DNA of 32,611 nt from a virus. Under the pieces are notes generated by a model. The model searched no databases. It saw only the letters and a list, made by a program, of their open reading frames with translations, and had not been told where the DNA came from. Both the position numbers and the translations under genes were made by a program. The stretch covers positions 1 to 32,611 of IMG/VR virus record IMGVR_UViG_3300013108_000173. One strand, written 5' to 3'. Numbering within the stretch: position 1 is the stretch's first letter; the number at the start of each line of letters is the position of its first letter. Positions 1-9,348 of the stretch are shown piece by piece.

Positions 1-1
1 G

Positions 2-67
2 GAATTCAATCAAATGGTTGTCCGTCCGGAACTATTAAAAGAAATTAGAAAAAAGATAAAATTATGA
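2..67 (+). CDS. C-terminal end of an unidentified phage protein (partial)
   Basis: An open frame enters from the left edge and stops with TGA, whose first two bases are shared with the ATG of the next gene (ATGA overlap, typical of coupled phage genes). The visible tail is basic, ending ELLKEIRKKIKL. By position, in front of a tail completion-like gene, it is probably a head-tail connector or head completion protein. Only about 21 residues are visible, so no family can be named. Confidence 0.5.
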   Translation, partial: EFNQMVVRPELLKEIRKKIKL

Positions 68-651
68 GTTCATACGCAAACCCAACGGTTCCAATTCCGC
101 CGATTCCGGTCTTTGTTGACGCATTAATCGGAAAACTTCAAACGTTGTTTGGTTCAATTAGTTGGTTGACACATTCGTTCGGTCGGTCCTACATTAAGAA
201 AACAAACCGGAACGGGATTGAATTTGTTGAACCGATGGTTTACCAGTCAAACGGAAATTATTATTCGGTTGAGTTTAACGATAATTTACAAGCGATGTCT
301 TTTTTTGAGGTTGGAACGCAAACAATAAACGGTGATTTTGAACGAAACGTCACGAATTATTATGATGTTGAACTTGGCGCAATTTTTTGGGTAAACCTGG
401 AAAAGATAAATTCAACGAAGGGGGCGAATTATTATTTTACTGAAGAATTAAAAAGGGACGTTCGCAACAAGTTGACAAACTCAATTCCAACGGGTGTTTT
501 TTTGACGATTGATTCGATTGAAGAAAACATCGACGAAATTTTTGCAAAGTATTCGTTTAACCAGTTGGACCAAAAAGATTTCTTTTCGTATCCGTACGCA
601 AGTTTCAAATTTAATTTAACCGCAACAATCGCCGAAACTTGTTCTATTTAG
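64..651 (+). CDS. Putative tail completion/terminator protein
   Basis: This 195-residue soluble protein has no membrane segment or signal peptide. It starts at an ATG that overlaps the previous stop by 4 nt. The C-terminal half is a mixed alpha/beta stretch ending in an aromatic strand (YPYASFKFNLTATI), a pattern I associate with small neck or tail-terminator proteins that cap the tail tube. It lies a few genes before the tail assembly chaperones and tape measure, where a tail terminator is common. No diagnostic motif is visible, so the role is inferred from position and size; another connector protein is possible. Confidence 0.45.
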   Translation: MSSYANPTVPIPPIPVFVDALIGKLQTLFGSISWLTHSFGRSYIKKTNRNGIEFVEPMVYQSNGNYYSVEFNDNLQAMSFFEVGTQTINGDFERNVTNYYDVELGAIFWVNLEKINSTKGANYYFTEELKRDVRNKLTNSIPTGVFLTIDSIEENIDEIFAKYSFNQLDQKDFFSYPYASFKFNLTATIAETCSI

Positions 652-899
652 AAAACGTCTTTTTTTATGGTTTGTTGACCTGGTCAATCATTAACCTTTG
701 TGAAAAGTGGGGAATCCGTGAACAAATGAGCGGACGCGCACCGAATCGGATCATTCAAACGGCGGTCGAATGCGATTTTTGTTTTGCGCATCATATCGCG
801 TTTATTTGTGTCGTTCCCGAATTTATTGGTTGTTTTGATTTTCGGTTTTTATTAATACCTTTATTTGTAGCAACAACCGTAAACAAATGCTTAAATTAG
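639..899 (+). CDS. Small multi-pass membrane protein with CxxC-HH motif
   Basis: This 86-residue protein starts at TTG 639 and overlaps the preceding gene by 13 nt; the only internal ATG would remove the first helix. Hydrophobic segments lie at about residues 7-22, 50-65 and 68-82. Between the first two is CDFCFAHH (Cys45, Cys48, His51, His52), which could bind metal or form a disulfide. The CxxC next to a membrane helix recalls DUF1360-type proteins, but the similarity is only by eye. A membrane protein inside a tail operon is odd: it could act in superinfection exclusion, DNA entry or envelope targeting. The gene is well supported by tight packing on both sides. Confidence 0.6.
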   Translation: MFYLENVFFYGLLTWSIINLCEKWGIREQMSGRAPNRIIQTAVECDFCFAHHIAFICVVPEFIGCFDFRFLLIPLFVATTVNKCLN

Positions 900-1291
900 G
901 AAAACACACGGTCGAATTTTACGATTCGATTGATTCTTTGCCGTTTGCAAGATTTAATTCATTCAATAAGTTTGTAATGTTGGACGCGGAACTTGGTTCC
1001 GACGTGATTGCATTTGACCAAAAGATTTCTAAAATATTCCAGTTCTTAGGAAAAGAAATGACAAAGGAAGCAACCGGCGAACTTTACAACTTGCGGAACA
1101 CGTATCACAACGTGATGACGGAAAACAATGTTCGCGGTCTTGCGTTTGCGTGTTTGATTCGCAAAATTGACGGCGAAAAGATTGAAGACTATTCGGTTGA
1201 AAATTTGAAAGTTGTTTTGGATAAATTGTCAAATTGGGGACTTGAAATCGGACAAGTCAAACAAACAAGCGAATCGATAAAAAAAAACTAG
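887..1291 (+). CDS. Tail assembly chaperone, G-like (pre-frameshift product)
   Basis: This 134-residue, mostly helical protein ends 333 nt before the tape measure gene, the usual place of the lambda gpG-type chaperone. Its ATG overlaps the upstream stop by 13 nt. The last codons are AAA AAC TAG, preceded by A, giving the canonical -1 slippery heptamer A AAA AAC at 1282-1288, directly before the stop. Most ribosomes would terminate at 1291 and make the short chaperone; a minority would shift into the next frame and make a G-T fusion ending at 1638. In known phages the pair coats the tape measure protein and recruits tail tube subunits. Sequence similarity to a known chaperone cannot be checked here. 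Confidence 0.75.
   Translation: MLKLGKHTVEFYDSIDSLPFARFNSFNKFVMLDAELGSDVIAFDQKISKIFQFLGKEMTKEATGELYNLRNTYHNVMTENNVRGLAFACLIRKIDGEKIEDYSVENLKVVLDKLSNWGLEIGQVKQTSESIKKN
1282..1288 (+). other. Programmed -1 ribosomal frameshift site (A AAA AAC)
   Basis: In the frame of the 887-1291 gene the codons here are AAA (1283-1285) and AAC (1286-1288), preceded by A1282, inside a run of nine A at 1279-1287. A -1 shift continues as CTA GAA ACG GAA from 1288, which is exactly the frame of the 1306-1638 ORF, with no intervening stop. A weak stem (GAAC 1297-1300 with GTTC 1308-1311) follows after about 8 nt and could stimulate slippage. Site, frame and genomic position all match the conserved G/GT frameshift. 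Confidence 0.8.
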
Positions 1292-1305
1292 AAACGGAAC
1301 TAAAT

Positions 1306-1638
1306 TTGTTCTTCCCGGCAAAGTTCAACAACCTTGACCGCAAAAACATATTCGTAAATAGAAAAAAACGTATATTAGCACTATGCGACAATTTGTTGAC
1401 GGGTAGTGAAAACGAAGTCGCGGAAAAAATTGAGCGTTATTTGTTAAGTTTGGCCAAACCAAAAACCTTCACCGGTTCGGGAAGTTACGAAATCGAGTTT
1501 GACAAAGCATTTGAAGAACTTTGTCACACGTTAAGCGCGAACGCAAACGGTCGCAACATTAAACAAATGACGGTCAAAGAAGTTTATATTTTAATTGATT
1601 TAAACAATAAACAAATCAAAGAACATGGCCGAAGGTAA
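1306..1638 (+). CDS. Tail assembly chaperone, T-like extension (made by -1 frameshift)
   Basis: The ORF could start at TTG 1306, but its frame is open from the slippery site at 1282-1288, so it is most likely translated as the C-terminal part of a roughly 250-residue G-T fusion starting at 887. The segment is basic and helical, with a C-terminal motif TVKEVYILIDLNNKQIKE resembling the short 'sub-helix' ends of other phage chaperones. It overlaps the start of the tape measure gene by 14 nt. In lambda the T domain binds tail tube subunits while G binds the tape measure. Independent initiation at TTG 1306 cannot be excluded but looks less likely. Confidence 0.7.
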   Translation: MFFPAKFNNLDRKNIFVNRKKRILALCDNLLTGSENEVAEKIERYLLSLAKPKTFTGSGSYEIEFDKAFEELCHTLSANANGRNIKQMTVKEVYILIDLNNKQIKEHGRR

Positions 1639-4600
1639 TCCAATAAAATATTCCGATTTAGTAATTGATGACGGCGCAATTGAACGCCTTATCAAAGCAA
1701 TTGACACGCTTGAAAAGCGTTTTTTGAGCGCACAAAAGAAATTCCGCGCGGAAATTGAGAAAACAAAAAAATCCGCCGAAGACTTCACGGACGCAACCGA
1801 AGAACAAGACGCGGAACTTGAAAAGTTGGAAAAACAACTTGAAAAACTTATCAAAGCAAATAAGGAATTGCAAGACACGGACGGCAAACTTGCGGAACAA
1901 AAGAAAAAGGCCGTCAAGCTAGCGAAGGAAGAAGAAAAGTTGCGCAAAAAATTAATCGAATTAACCGATGACCAGGCCGTCGCAAATGAAGAATTGAAAA
2001 TTGAAATTCAACAACAACGTAAAGTTGTAAAGGATCAAGCCAAAGCAAACAAAGGTTTGACGGGTGAATACGACAAGCAATCAAAAAGACTGAATGAACT
2101 TCGTAAACAGTATAAAAATTTGGCGGTTGCGGGCAAAGAAAACACGGCCGAAGCTAAAAAGCTATTGACTGAAGTGACCGAACTTGATGACAAATTAAAG
2201 GCGGTTGACAAGTCGGTCGGGCAAACACAACGTTCGGTCGGTAACTACAAAGAGCAAGTCAAAGAAGCATTGGCCGAAACCGATTTGTTTGGTGCGTCGA
2301 TGGGATTCGCGTCCGAACAATCCGGCGCGTTTGGAACTATCATTTCACAACTTCAAGTGATTATCGGTTTGTTGTCAAAAACGTTTATGAAGAACACCGC
2401 CGACGTTGTTGACAATACGGTTGCGCAAGAGGTGAACACAAAGGCAACAAAAAAGGCGACATTTGTTCAACGTGTTTTGGCGGGTGCGGTGAATTTCACT
2501 TCGAAAAGTTTTAGAAAATTAAAGGTTGCGTTGACACGTTCGGGAATTGGGTTGATTATTGTTGCGCTTGGCGGATTGATTGCGTTTTTCAAAGAATCAA
2601 CGGCCGGTGTTGACGCGTTATCCGGTGGACTTGCGGGACTTGGTCAAGTTTTTAAAGTTTTGGCCGGCCGTCTTGGATTGATTGGAAAAGGAATCATTGA
2701 TTTATATCAAACGTCAATCAATTTTTGGAAGGCGATTGGAAGTTTGATTTCGGGAAGTTTTTCGGACGCAAGAAAATTCATAAAAGAAGCCGGCAAACAA
2801 GGAAAACAAGCAATTGCAAGTTTTGGAAAAGCGTTTGACGGTATTGTTCCGGCAATAAAAAACGCGTTTAAAGTCGGTCAAGAATACAACAAACTAATTC
2901 GACAACTTCAAAAGGATTTAATCGGATTGAATGTTGAAATTGCAAAATTGAACGCCGAAAGCGAAAAACAAGAAGAAATCGAAGCGGACGCAACAAAAAC
3001 GTTTGAAGAACGAAACATTGCGGTTTTGAAATCAATTGAAGCGCAAAAAAAAGCGTCCGAATTAAGGTTGCAAATTGCGGAACGTGAACTTGAAGCGGAA
3101 CAACTTTTGTTGAAATCGTTGGAAAAAAACAACGAATCAACACTTGAGCAATCGCGAATTGTTTCCGAAAAACAAATTGCATTGATTGACGCACAAAAGG
3201 AAGCTGAAATCAAAGCGTTAGCACTAAGGCGAACGGCAAATCAACTAAACCAGGACTTAATTGAAAAGAATCTTGACATTTTAATCGATGGTTTTGACAA
3301 TCAGAAAACAATTAACGAACGGGTGATTGCCGACGAAAAAAGGCGATTTGATGAACGTCGTAAATTATTGCAAGAAACAATCGCACTTCAAAAAGACATT
3401 TTAAAACAAGAAGTTGCGGAAATTCAAAAAGTTGCGAAACAAAAAATTGACATTGCGGATCTTATCGCAACAAGCGATTCAAAACAATTGAATGACAAAA
3501 TTCGCGCAATTGGATTGTCAGAAATTCTTGAAGGACGTTTGTTGGAAGTTGTTCGCGAAGCGCGGACGCAAGAATCTGAATTGAATCAAACTTTGATTGA
3601 TTTGGACCGCGACCGTTTGGAATTGAAAAAGGAAATCCAAGAACAATTGGAAGACTTAATCGCGCAAAATATACAAGACGAAACAAAACAAGCGTTGGAA
3701 CTTCAAAGACTGGAAGAAAAGCGGGCGTTGTTTGAAATCGAAGAACGTCAAAAAGTTTACAACATTGACGAAGAAGAATTCAAATTGTTGGAAAAGCAAA
3801 AAACAGAAATAAAACAAAAAGGCGTTGAAGACCGGGAAACAATTGAAATCAATGCGTTGGAACGTGAAAACGCAAGGAATCAAAAAGTTTTGGAATTAAA
3901 ATTGTTGAATGAAGAAACAACACAAAAGGAAATCAACGAAGAATTAACAAAGTTGAAAATCGAACAACTAACAAAAGAAATCGAACTTGAAAAAAACGCG
4001 GGACGCGACGCAATCGACAAGGAACTTGAACTTGCAAAATTGAAAAGTGACGTTCGAATTGCACAAGAAAAGAAAACCGCCGACGCAATCAAGGAAATTC
4101 AAGACGTGACCGCGAAGGCGTTGTTTGATTCATTTCAAATGAATTTGGACAAACAAATCAATGAATTGGATCGCCTGGAAGAAAAACAAAGCGGAATTGT
4201 TGACCGTCAAATTGAACGCGCACAACAAGGTTTGGAAAATAACCTTGCGTTTGAGGAACAACAACTTGCGGAACTTGAGCAAAAGAAAATAAAAGCGCAA
4301 AAGAAACAAATCCAACTTGATAAAATTCGAACACTTTACAACGCGTATTCAAGTGCGTCCGCAAGCGGTGAGAAAAACGCAATTGCAAAGGTTTTGCGGG
4401 ACTTTTCAATCTTGCAAGGACTTGAATCGGCGGTGATGTCGTTCGGTGCGGGTACGGGCGAAAAAGGGGACATCAAAGACGTTTTGGACGCGAATTCAAA
4501 CGGTTCCAAAAATGGCAATTCAATTCAAAATGGTGTTGTTCGCGGTGAATCACACGGAAAACGCGGTTTCGGGATTCCCGTTTTGGTTGAGGGGAATGAA

Positions 4601-4918
4601 GGAATTTGGAAGGGTTCAACGATGGCGAAATTTGGGAAGGACAATTTTATGGCGTTGACAAAGGCAATTGACACGGGAACAATCGGTTCAAACTTTATGC
4701 AACCACAAGTCAACGCAATTCAGATACAACAACAAAACGGGGTTGATTCCAGGTTGTTGAACGAAATGAAGGCGACGCGACAAGCGATTGAAAACAAACC
4801 CGAACAAGTTGTTGACGTTGAAAAGGTGACGCGGGGTGTGATGGACTTTATTGATACAAGAAAAAGCGCAAACAAAAAAATCATTAACCGACACCGAATC
4901 ACAAAAAAACGATTTTAA
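1625..4918 (+). CDS. Tail tape measure protein
   Basis: At 1097 residues this is the largest protein of the window. It is rich in Glu, Lys and Gln, with long heptad-like coiled coils at about 10-215 and 420-930. A hydrophobic stretch around residues 303-322 (GIGLIIVALGGLIAFF) is typical of the membrane-active region that helps DNA cross the envelope. Near the C-terminus (about 970-1000) a Gly-rich segment with HGKRGFGIPVLVEGNEG resembles the end region of many tape measure proteins. No lysozyme or peptidase domain is visible. It sets tail length; at about 0.15 nm per residue this suggests a tail near 165 nm. The ATG overlaps the chaperone frame by 14 nt. Confidence 0.93.
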   Translation: MAEGNPIKYSDLVIDDGAIERLIKAIDTLEKRFLSAQKKFRAEIEKTKKSAEDFTDATEEQDAELEKLEKQLEKLIKANKELQDTDGKLAEQKKKAVKLAKEEEKLRKKLIELTDDQAVANEELKIEIQQQRKVVKDQAKANKGLTGEYDKQSKRLNELRKQYKNLAVAGKENTAEAKKLLTEVTELDDKLKAVDKSVGQTQRSVGNYKEQVKEALAETDLFGASMGFASEQSGAFGTIISQLQVIIGLLSKTFMKNTADVVDNTVAQEVNTKATKKATFVQRVLAGAVNFTSKSFRKLKVALTRSGIGLIIVALGGLIAFFKESTAGVDALSGGLAGLGQVFKVLAGRLGLIGKGIIDLYQTSINFWKAIGSLISGSFSDARKFIKEAGKQGKQAIASFGKAFDGIVPAIKNAFKVGQEYNKLIRQLQKDLIGLNVEIAKLNAESEKQEEIEADATKTFEERNIAVLKSIEAQKKASELRLQIAERELEAEQLLLKSLEKNNESTLEQSRIVSEKQIALIDAQKEAEIKALALRRTANQLNQDLIEKNLDILIDGFDNQKTINERVIADEKRRFDERRKLLQETIALQKDILKQEVAEIQKVAKQKIDIADLIATSDSKQLNDKIRAIGLSEILEGRLLEVVREARTQESELNQTLIDLDRDRLELKKEIQEQLEDLIAQNIQDETKQALELQRLEEKRALFEIEERQKVYNIDEEEFKLLEKQKTEIKQKGVEDRETIEINALERENARNQKVLELKLLNEETTQKEINEELTKLKIEQLTKEIELEKNAGRDAIDKELELAKLKSDVRIAQEKKTADAIKEIQDVTAKALFDSFQMNLDKQINELDRLEEKQSGIVDRQIERAQQGLENNLAFEEQQLAELEQKKIKAQKKQIQLDKIRTLYNAYSSASASGEKNAIAKVLRDFSILQGLESAVMSFGAGTGEKGDIKDVLDANSNGSKNGNSIQNGVVRGESHGKRGFGIPVLVEGNEGIWKGSTMAKFGKDNFMALTKAIDTGTIGSNFMQPQVNAIQIQQQNGVDSRLLNEMKATRQAIENKPEQVVDVEKVTRGVMDFIDTRKSANKKIINRHRITKKRF

Positions 4919-4921
4919 ACA

Positions 4922-6667
4922 ATGGCAAATCAAAATATAACGTTTGAAATTGACGGACAACCGGCGAGAACACCGGCAAATTTGGCGGAAATCACTTTGT
5001 CCGCAAATTGGGGAACACGTGAAGGAATCGCGGAACAAGAAATTTCAACAACATCGATTGAATTTGTTCTTGAAGACGCGAAACGATTGATTCAACACGT
5101 TTCGGACGGTATGAACGGCGGTGTTGGGATTTTTGAGGGTTTGCCGTACAAAATAAACATTGACAATACGAACATTTTTGACGGTTTTATCAATTTAAGC
5201 GAAGACGCGGAATTTGTTGAATCGGAAAAAGTTATCGCGAACTTGGTCAAGTCGGGCGGTTCGGACTGGTTGAATGATGTCGCGGACGGTTTTTCCTTCG
5301 GGTTTCTACGGTCGGAAAACTATATCAAAAACGCCGATTATGTTGTTGTCCCGTATGTTTTGAATTTTAGGCCGGAAGCGTTTGTTGTTGGTCAATTGTC
5401 AATCGCTTTGTTTTTGTTACAAAAAGAATTGATTCAAGGGATTCGCGACACGGCGGATTCAATCGCGAACTTTTCCGAAGCGTTTGGAAAAGTGAACCCA
5501 ATTGGTGAAATTATTTCCGCGTCTTTGAAATTGATTGCACAAATTGCATATACTACGGCGGTGATTGTCGCACTTGTTCAAACAATTACGGATTTGATTA
5601 ACCAGTTTTTTCCGCCTGTTCGACGTTACCGCGCAATGACAATCAAAAGAATGTTTGAAGTTGGTTTGAATTATCTTGGTTTGAATTTTCAATCAACAAT
5701 TTTCAACGATCCGACTTTTAAAAAATCTGTTTTTCTTCCGTCAAAATCCAAACGTGGGGGAATATTTGGAGAAACCGACCAATTCGGACACCCGAACCAA
5801 AACAGTTCGGTCTATAATTTCGGCGATTTTATTCGCGTAATGTTGTCAATGTTTAATGCCGACTACAAGATTGAAAACGGAACTTTTATTTTTGAACGTC
5901 GGGACTATTGGGATAACTTGTCAACGTATATTTTGCCGGACGTTGAAACAAATCAAACGGCGCGTTTGTCAGAATTACAATACAACACAAACGAATTTGT
6001 CAAGAATTATTTTATTTCGTTTCAAACCGACATACAAGACCAAAACAGTTTGGAAAATTTTGCGGGTACGAATTACCAGGTTATTAACGAACCGATAACA
6101 ATCAACAACAAATCAATGATTTCGGGTAAAGGTTTGGGACAAATTCGACCGCCATTTGCAAGGGGAACAAGAAAAAACGAATTGACGGCTTATGAAAAAA
6201 CCTTATTGAAGGTTGCGAAATTATGCGACACGGTTGTCAATACTTTGGGCGGAAATTCAAATCTTGGACCTTCAATTCAAAATCGCGCCGGAATGATGTC
6301 ACTTTCGGCTGACACAACGACGGTTGATAAATTTCTTTTTATTGAGAACGAACAAATGGAAACAAGTCAAATTTCCGCGCAATTACTTTGGGACAATTTT
6401 CATTTTATAGAATCATTTGCGGAAATAACACAAGGTGGAAAAGTTTTCCACAATCAACACATTTTGCGAACATCGGAAAAAGTTCCGTTTTGTTTGTCGG
6501 ACTGGAATCAACTTTTGAACAACAACAAGTTCACGACAACAAGCGGTCAAACGGGCGAAATAATTTCAATTGATTGGGATTTTCAAAAGGGTTTGGCAAA
6601 TATTCAATATAAAATCAAACAAGTTTATACTAAAAACATTAAATTAGTAATAAATGAGGGCGAATAA
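4922..6667 (+). CDS. Putative distal tail / baseplate hub protein
   Basis: This 581-residue protein begins 3 nt after the tape measure stop, the normal place of the distal tail protein or the tail-associated hub. The N-terminus is beta-rich (ITFEIDGQPARTPANL). Around residues 175-225 there is a long hydrophobic/amphipathic helical stretch (about SASLKLIAQIAYTTAVIVAL), unusual for a Dit-like protein and possibly a second membrane-active part of the tail tip. No catalytic motif is seen. The role is inferred from gene order; sequence alone would only justify 'tail protein'. Confidence 0.55.
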   Translation: MANQNITFEIDGQPARTPANLAEITLSANWGTREGIAEQEISTTSIEFVLEDAKRLIQHVSDGMNGGVGIFEGLPYKINIDNTNIFDGFINLSEDAEFVESEKVIANLVKSGGSDWLNDVADGFSFGFLRSENYIKNADYVVVPYVLNFRPEAFVVGQLSIALFLLQKELIQGIRDTADSIANFSEAFGKVNPIGEIISASLKLIAQIAYTTAVIVALVQTITDLINQFFPPVRRYRAMTIKRMFEVGLNYLGLNFQSTIFNDPTFKKSVFLPSKSKRGGIFGETDQFGHPNQNSSVYNFGDFIRVMLSMFNADYKIENGTFIFERRDYWDNLSTYILPDVETNQTARLSELQYNTNEFVKNYFISFQTDIQDQNSLENFAGTNYQVINEPITINNKSMISGKGLGQIRPPFARGTRKNELTAYEKTLLKVAKLCDTVVNTLGGNSNLGPSIQNRAGMMSLSADTTTVDKFLFIENEQMETSQISAQLLWDNFHFIESFAEITQGGKVFHNQHILRTSEKVPFCLSDWNQLLNNNKFTTTSGQTGEIISIDWDFQKGLANIQYKIKQVYTKNIKLVINEGE

Positions 6668-6917
6668 AATCTTCGAACAATCTTTGAAACTTGCGGAACA
6701 ATACGCGAAGGACGTTGACAACGTTCCAAAAATGTTTGATTCGATGTTGTCCGAAATTCTTCCGAAGGCAACACCGGAAGAAAAAATCAAATTGCAATCA
6801 CTTGTTAAGGAGTCAAACAAAGTTATTGAAGAAGCGCGCAAAACGGGCGATTTTGTGAAAATAAAACAATCAATTGACGAATTAACGGCGAAACATGGGC
6901 GCAATAATAACACGTAG
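6654..6917 (+). CDS. Small helical tail-region protein
   Basis: This 87-residue charged, mainly alpha-helical protein is encoded between two large tail genes. Its ATG overlaps the upstream gene by 14 nt and its end overlaps the next gene by 23 nt, so it is clearly part of the operon. It has no Cys, no membrane segment and no motif I recognise. It may be a small chaperone or linker of the baseplate, but this is only inferred from context. Confidence 0.65.
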   Translation: MRANKIFEQSLKLAEQYAKDVDNVPKMFDSMLSEILPKATPEEKIKLQSLVKESNKVIEEARKTGDFVKIKQSIDELTAKHGRNNNT

Positions 6918-9345
6918 AGAATACACAAACGAATTCAGACCGGAAGTCACTTCCTGGTTATTGGGAAATGTTGGCGACCGAATAACGCTTGAAATTGACG
7001 TTGAAATTTCAATCAATGTCGATTCAACTTATTCAAACCCGTTCAATTCAAACGGTTCGAATCAAATCACACGTTCGACGGGTTCTTTTCTTGATGACGG
7101 TTTTTTTGTTGGTTCAAATGTTAGTTGGTACGGAACTGGTTCGGGAACACCGTTTAGCGGTTCGGGTGTTATTTCAACATTAACACCGACAACAATGCGG
7201 TTGTCTTCAATCACGGGAACTTTTCCCGGTTCGGGTGATTATCCGTTCAACGATGGAACAACAGTCAATTTGTCGATGAATATTCAATCAACGGACAATG
7301 TTCAAGGCGTTAATTTTAACTATAATTTGATAGCAAATTCGGAAATCAATTCCGCGTCGTTGAATAGCTTAGTCGATGGAACAACACCGCGATTTGAAGC
7401 GGTTGGACTTGATCCAACGGACACGGTGACAATCATTCCATTGACACCAATTGGATTCAATTCGGGACATTCCGTCTTCAGTTCTTCAATTGTTGGACTT
7501 GGAAAAACGGGGCCGGTTCAAAAGTTTAAAATTTCGGTTAATTTTCAAATAATTCCTTTATTTGATAATTTGTCGGACTTTCAAAACAATGTCGCGCCGT
7601 CTTTTTTGTTTGATTCCGATTCATTGACGGACGTTTTCAAATTGCAATTTTTACCACAACTAAACAATCCGAACATTTCAATTTTTACCGATTCAACAAC
7701 AACGGCGTTGTCCGGAAATGTTGGTTGGTTTGATGAAAATTTCAACGGGAATGCAACAATTTATTCAAACGTGGGTGTTTCGTACACAAACACAGACGGC
7801 GTAAATGTTGCCGGCGTTTCAAAAGACGAACCGACGAATTTTCAAATCACTTTGAATCAAACCGGCGCGTCCGCAACGTCAAAATATAAAATCGGATTTT
7901 TGACCGTACCGTTCGAAAAAGAATTGATTCAAGAAAACACAAAAAAGAATTATGAAAATTTGATGTTGAACGATTTGAATCAAGTTGTTGACCAGTCAAC
8001 CGCACAATTCACGTTCGCGGGTTATGGCAACACTTCGGGCGCACAAATGGGAATCCGTTTTGATTCCGTTTCAAATGACGGTTCAACCGTATTTATTAAC
8101 GGACAATTTCAACCGAACAATGACTTTACTACTTTTTTTAATTCAATTGACAAGTCGAATTGGAATTATATCTTTTATGTTTCGCTTGCAAATGAAACGC
8201 TTGCGTCAAATGTTTCGGATCGGACAACTTTACTTTGTGACTTTAATCAATTGGTCGAGGTTGCGCCTTCCTTCGTTTTGGGTGACGCAACAATCGAAAT
8301 TTTAAACCACGCACAAGCGACAACAAACGTCGGTGTTTCGAATTATCTTGGAACAATTGAAGACGAAGTTTTGACAAAAACTTTGTTTTATTTGGACGCG
8401 TCAAAAACCGAATCGATTCAAACGATAAATTTCAAAGTCGAAGGATTCAACACCGTTAACGGTTCAACCTTTGATTGTGAAAACTACGAAATTGACACGT
8501 CCGGTTTTGATTTAGATTCAAACGGCGTTCAACTTTTCAACGTTGACACAACACGCGGTTTTCAAATGAAACCAGGTGTTGAAAAAAACTTTGTGAAAAT
8601 AGTTCGGGACCAAACCGAAGACATTGGAACAAAAAAAGCGTTTTATTTTTATTATGCAATTCGTCCGCGTTGGGAATACTGGATAGAAAACACGAACGTT
8701 CCGAACGATTTGATTGATGGAACAAAGCAATTTGACGGGAAAAATCAAAATTGGTCGCGTCTTGATTCCGTGTTCAATTACTGGAAGTTGCGTTTTTCAC
8801 TTGAAACAAAAATGACTTCTAACGCTTTGACCGTTAACACAAAGAATTCACAAAATCTTTACATTCGCACTTTTGACGAATCAACGATTTGGGACGGTTC
8901 AATAAATCACTACGACGAAACAAAGGCGGTCAATTTGTACACCGGACTAAATTCCGACGGTGTTCGCACAAATGCAATTCTTGAATCGGAAAATACTTTG
9001 ATTGAAGCGGATTTCGACCTTCAAGACGTTTCGGGGAATGTTGGAACAATTTCGGATTATTACGGTGTTATAAGAATTGAAATTTTTGAACAAGGCGGAA
9101 TAAAAGGAATTGAAATGATTTCGACCGTTTTGGATAATATCGACGGTATTTTGAAACCGGTTTCGGGTTCAACAAAATGTAAAATTGAAAAAATAAGCAA
9201 CACAAAAATTCGTTTGTCCGCTTTAATTGATTATAATTTCTTAAATTTAAGCGGTGTCCAGTACAAAACGAGCGGAAGAATAGGTTTTAAGAATTTAACA
9301 ACGCCGGGAATATACGGGACACAATACGGCAACCAATATGCGTAA
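6895..9345 (+). CDS. Large beta-rich tail/baseplate protein
   Basis: This 816-residue protein is rich in Asn, Ser, Thr, Phe and Gly, with many short beta-strand patterns (e.g. SISINVDS-like repeats) and no membrane segment. The composition suggests a stacked beta-sandwich structural protein. It lies between the distal tail gene and the beta-helix spike gene, so it is probably a baseplate or central fibre protein that carries receptor-binding proteins. The ATG at 6895 lies within the 3' end of the preceding gene. No enzyme motif is visible and the exact role is unknown. Confidence 0.6.
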   Translation: MGAIITRREYTNEFRPEVTSWLLGNVGDRITLEIDVEISINVDSTYSNPFNSNGSNQITRSTGSFLDDGFFVGSNVSWYGTGSGTPFSGSGVISTLTPTTMRLSSITGTFPGSGDYPFNDGTTVNLSMNIQSTDNVQGVNFNYNLIANSEINSASLNSLVDGTTPRFEAVGLDPTDTVTIIPLTPIGFNSGHSVFSSSIVGLGKTGPVQKFKISVNFQIIPLFDNLSDFQNNVAPSFLFDSDSLTDVFKLQFLPQLNNPNISIFTDSTTTALSGNVGWFDENFNGNATIYSNVGVSYTNTDGVNVAGVSKDEPTNFQITLNQTGASATSKYKIGFLTVPFEKELIQENTKKNYENLMLNDLNQVVDQSTAQFTFAGYGNTSGAQMGIRFDSVSNDGSTVFINGQFQPNNDFTTFFNSIDKSNWNYIFYVSLANETLASNVSDRTTLLCDFNQLVEVAPSFVLGDATIEILNHAQATTNVGVSNYLGTIEDEVLTKTLFYLDASKTESIQTINFKVEGFNTVNGSTFDCENYEIDTSGFDLDSNGVQLFNVDTTRGFQMKPGVEKNFVKIVRDQTEDIGTKKAFYFYYAIRPRWEYWIENTNVPNDLIDGTKQFDGKNQNWSRLDSVFNYWKLRFSLETKMTSNALTVNTKNSQNLYIRTFDESTIWDGSINHYDETKAVNLYTGLNSDGVRTNAILESENTLIEADFDLQDVSGNVGTISDYYGVIRIEIFEQGGIKGIEMISTVLDNIDGILKPVSGSTKCKIEKISNTKIRLSALIDYNFLNLSGVQYKTSGRIGFKNLTTPGIYGTQYGNQYA

Positions 9346-9348
9346 AAT

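Noticed and set aside
1600-5038. Many long ORFs on the - strand opposite the tape measure gene
   Set aside because: They follow the codon composition of the real + strand gene, overlap each other, and show low-complexity Ser/Phe sequence. They have no start context or domain pattern.
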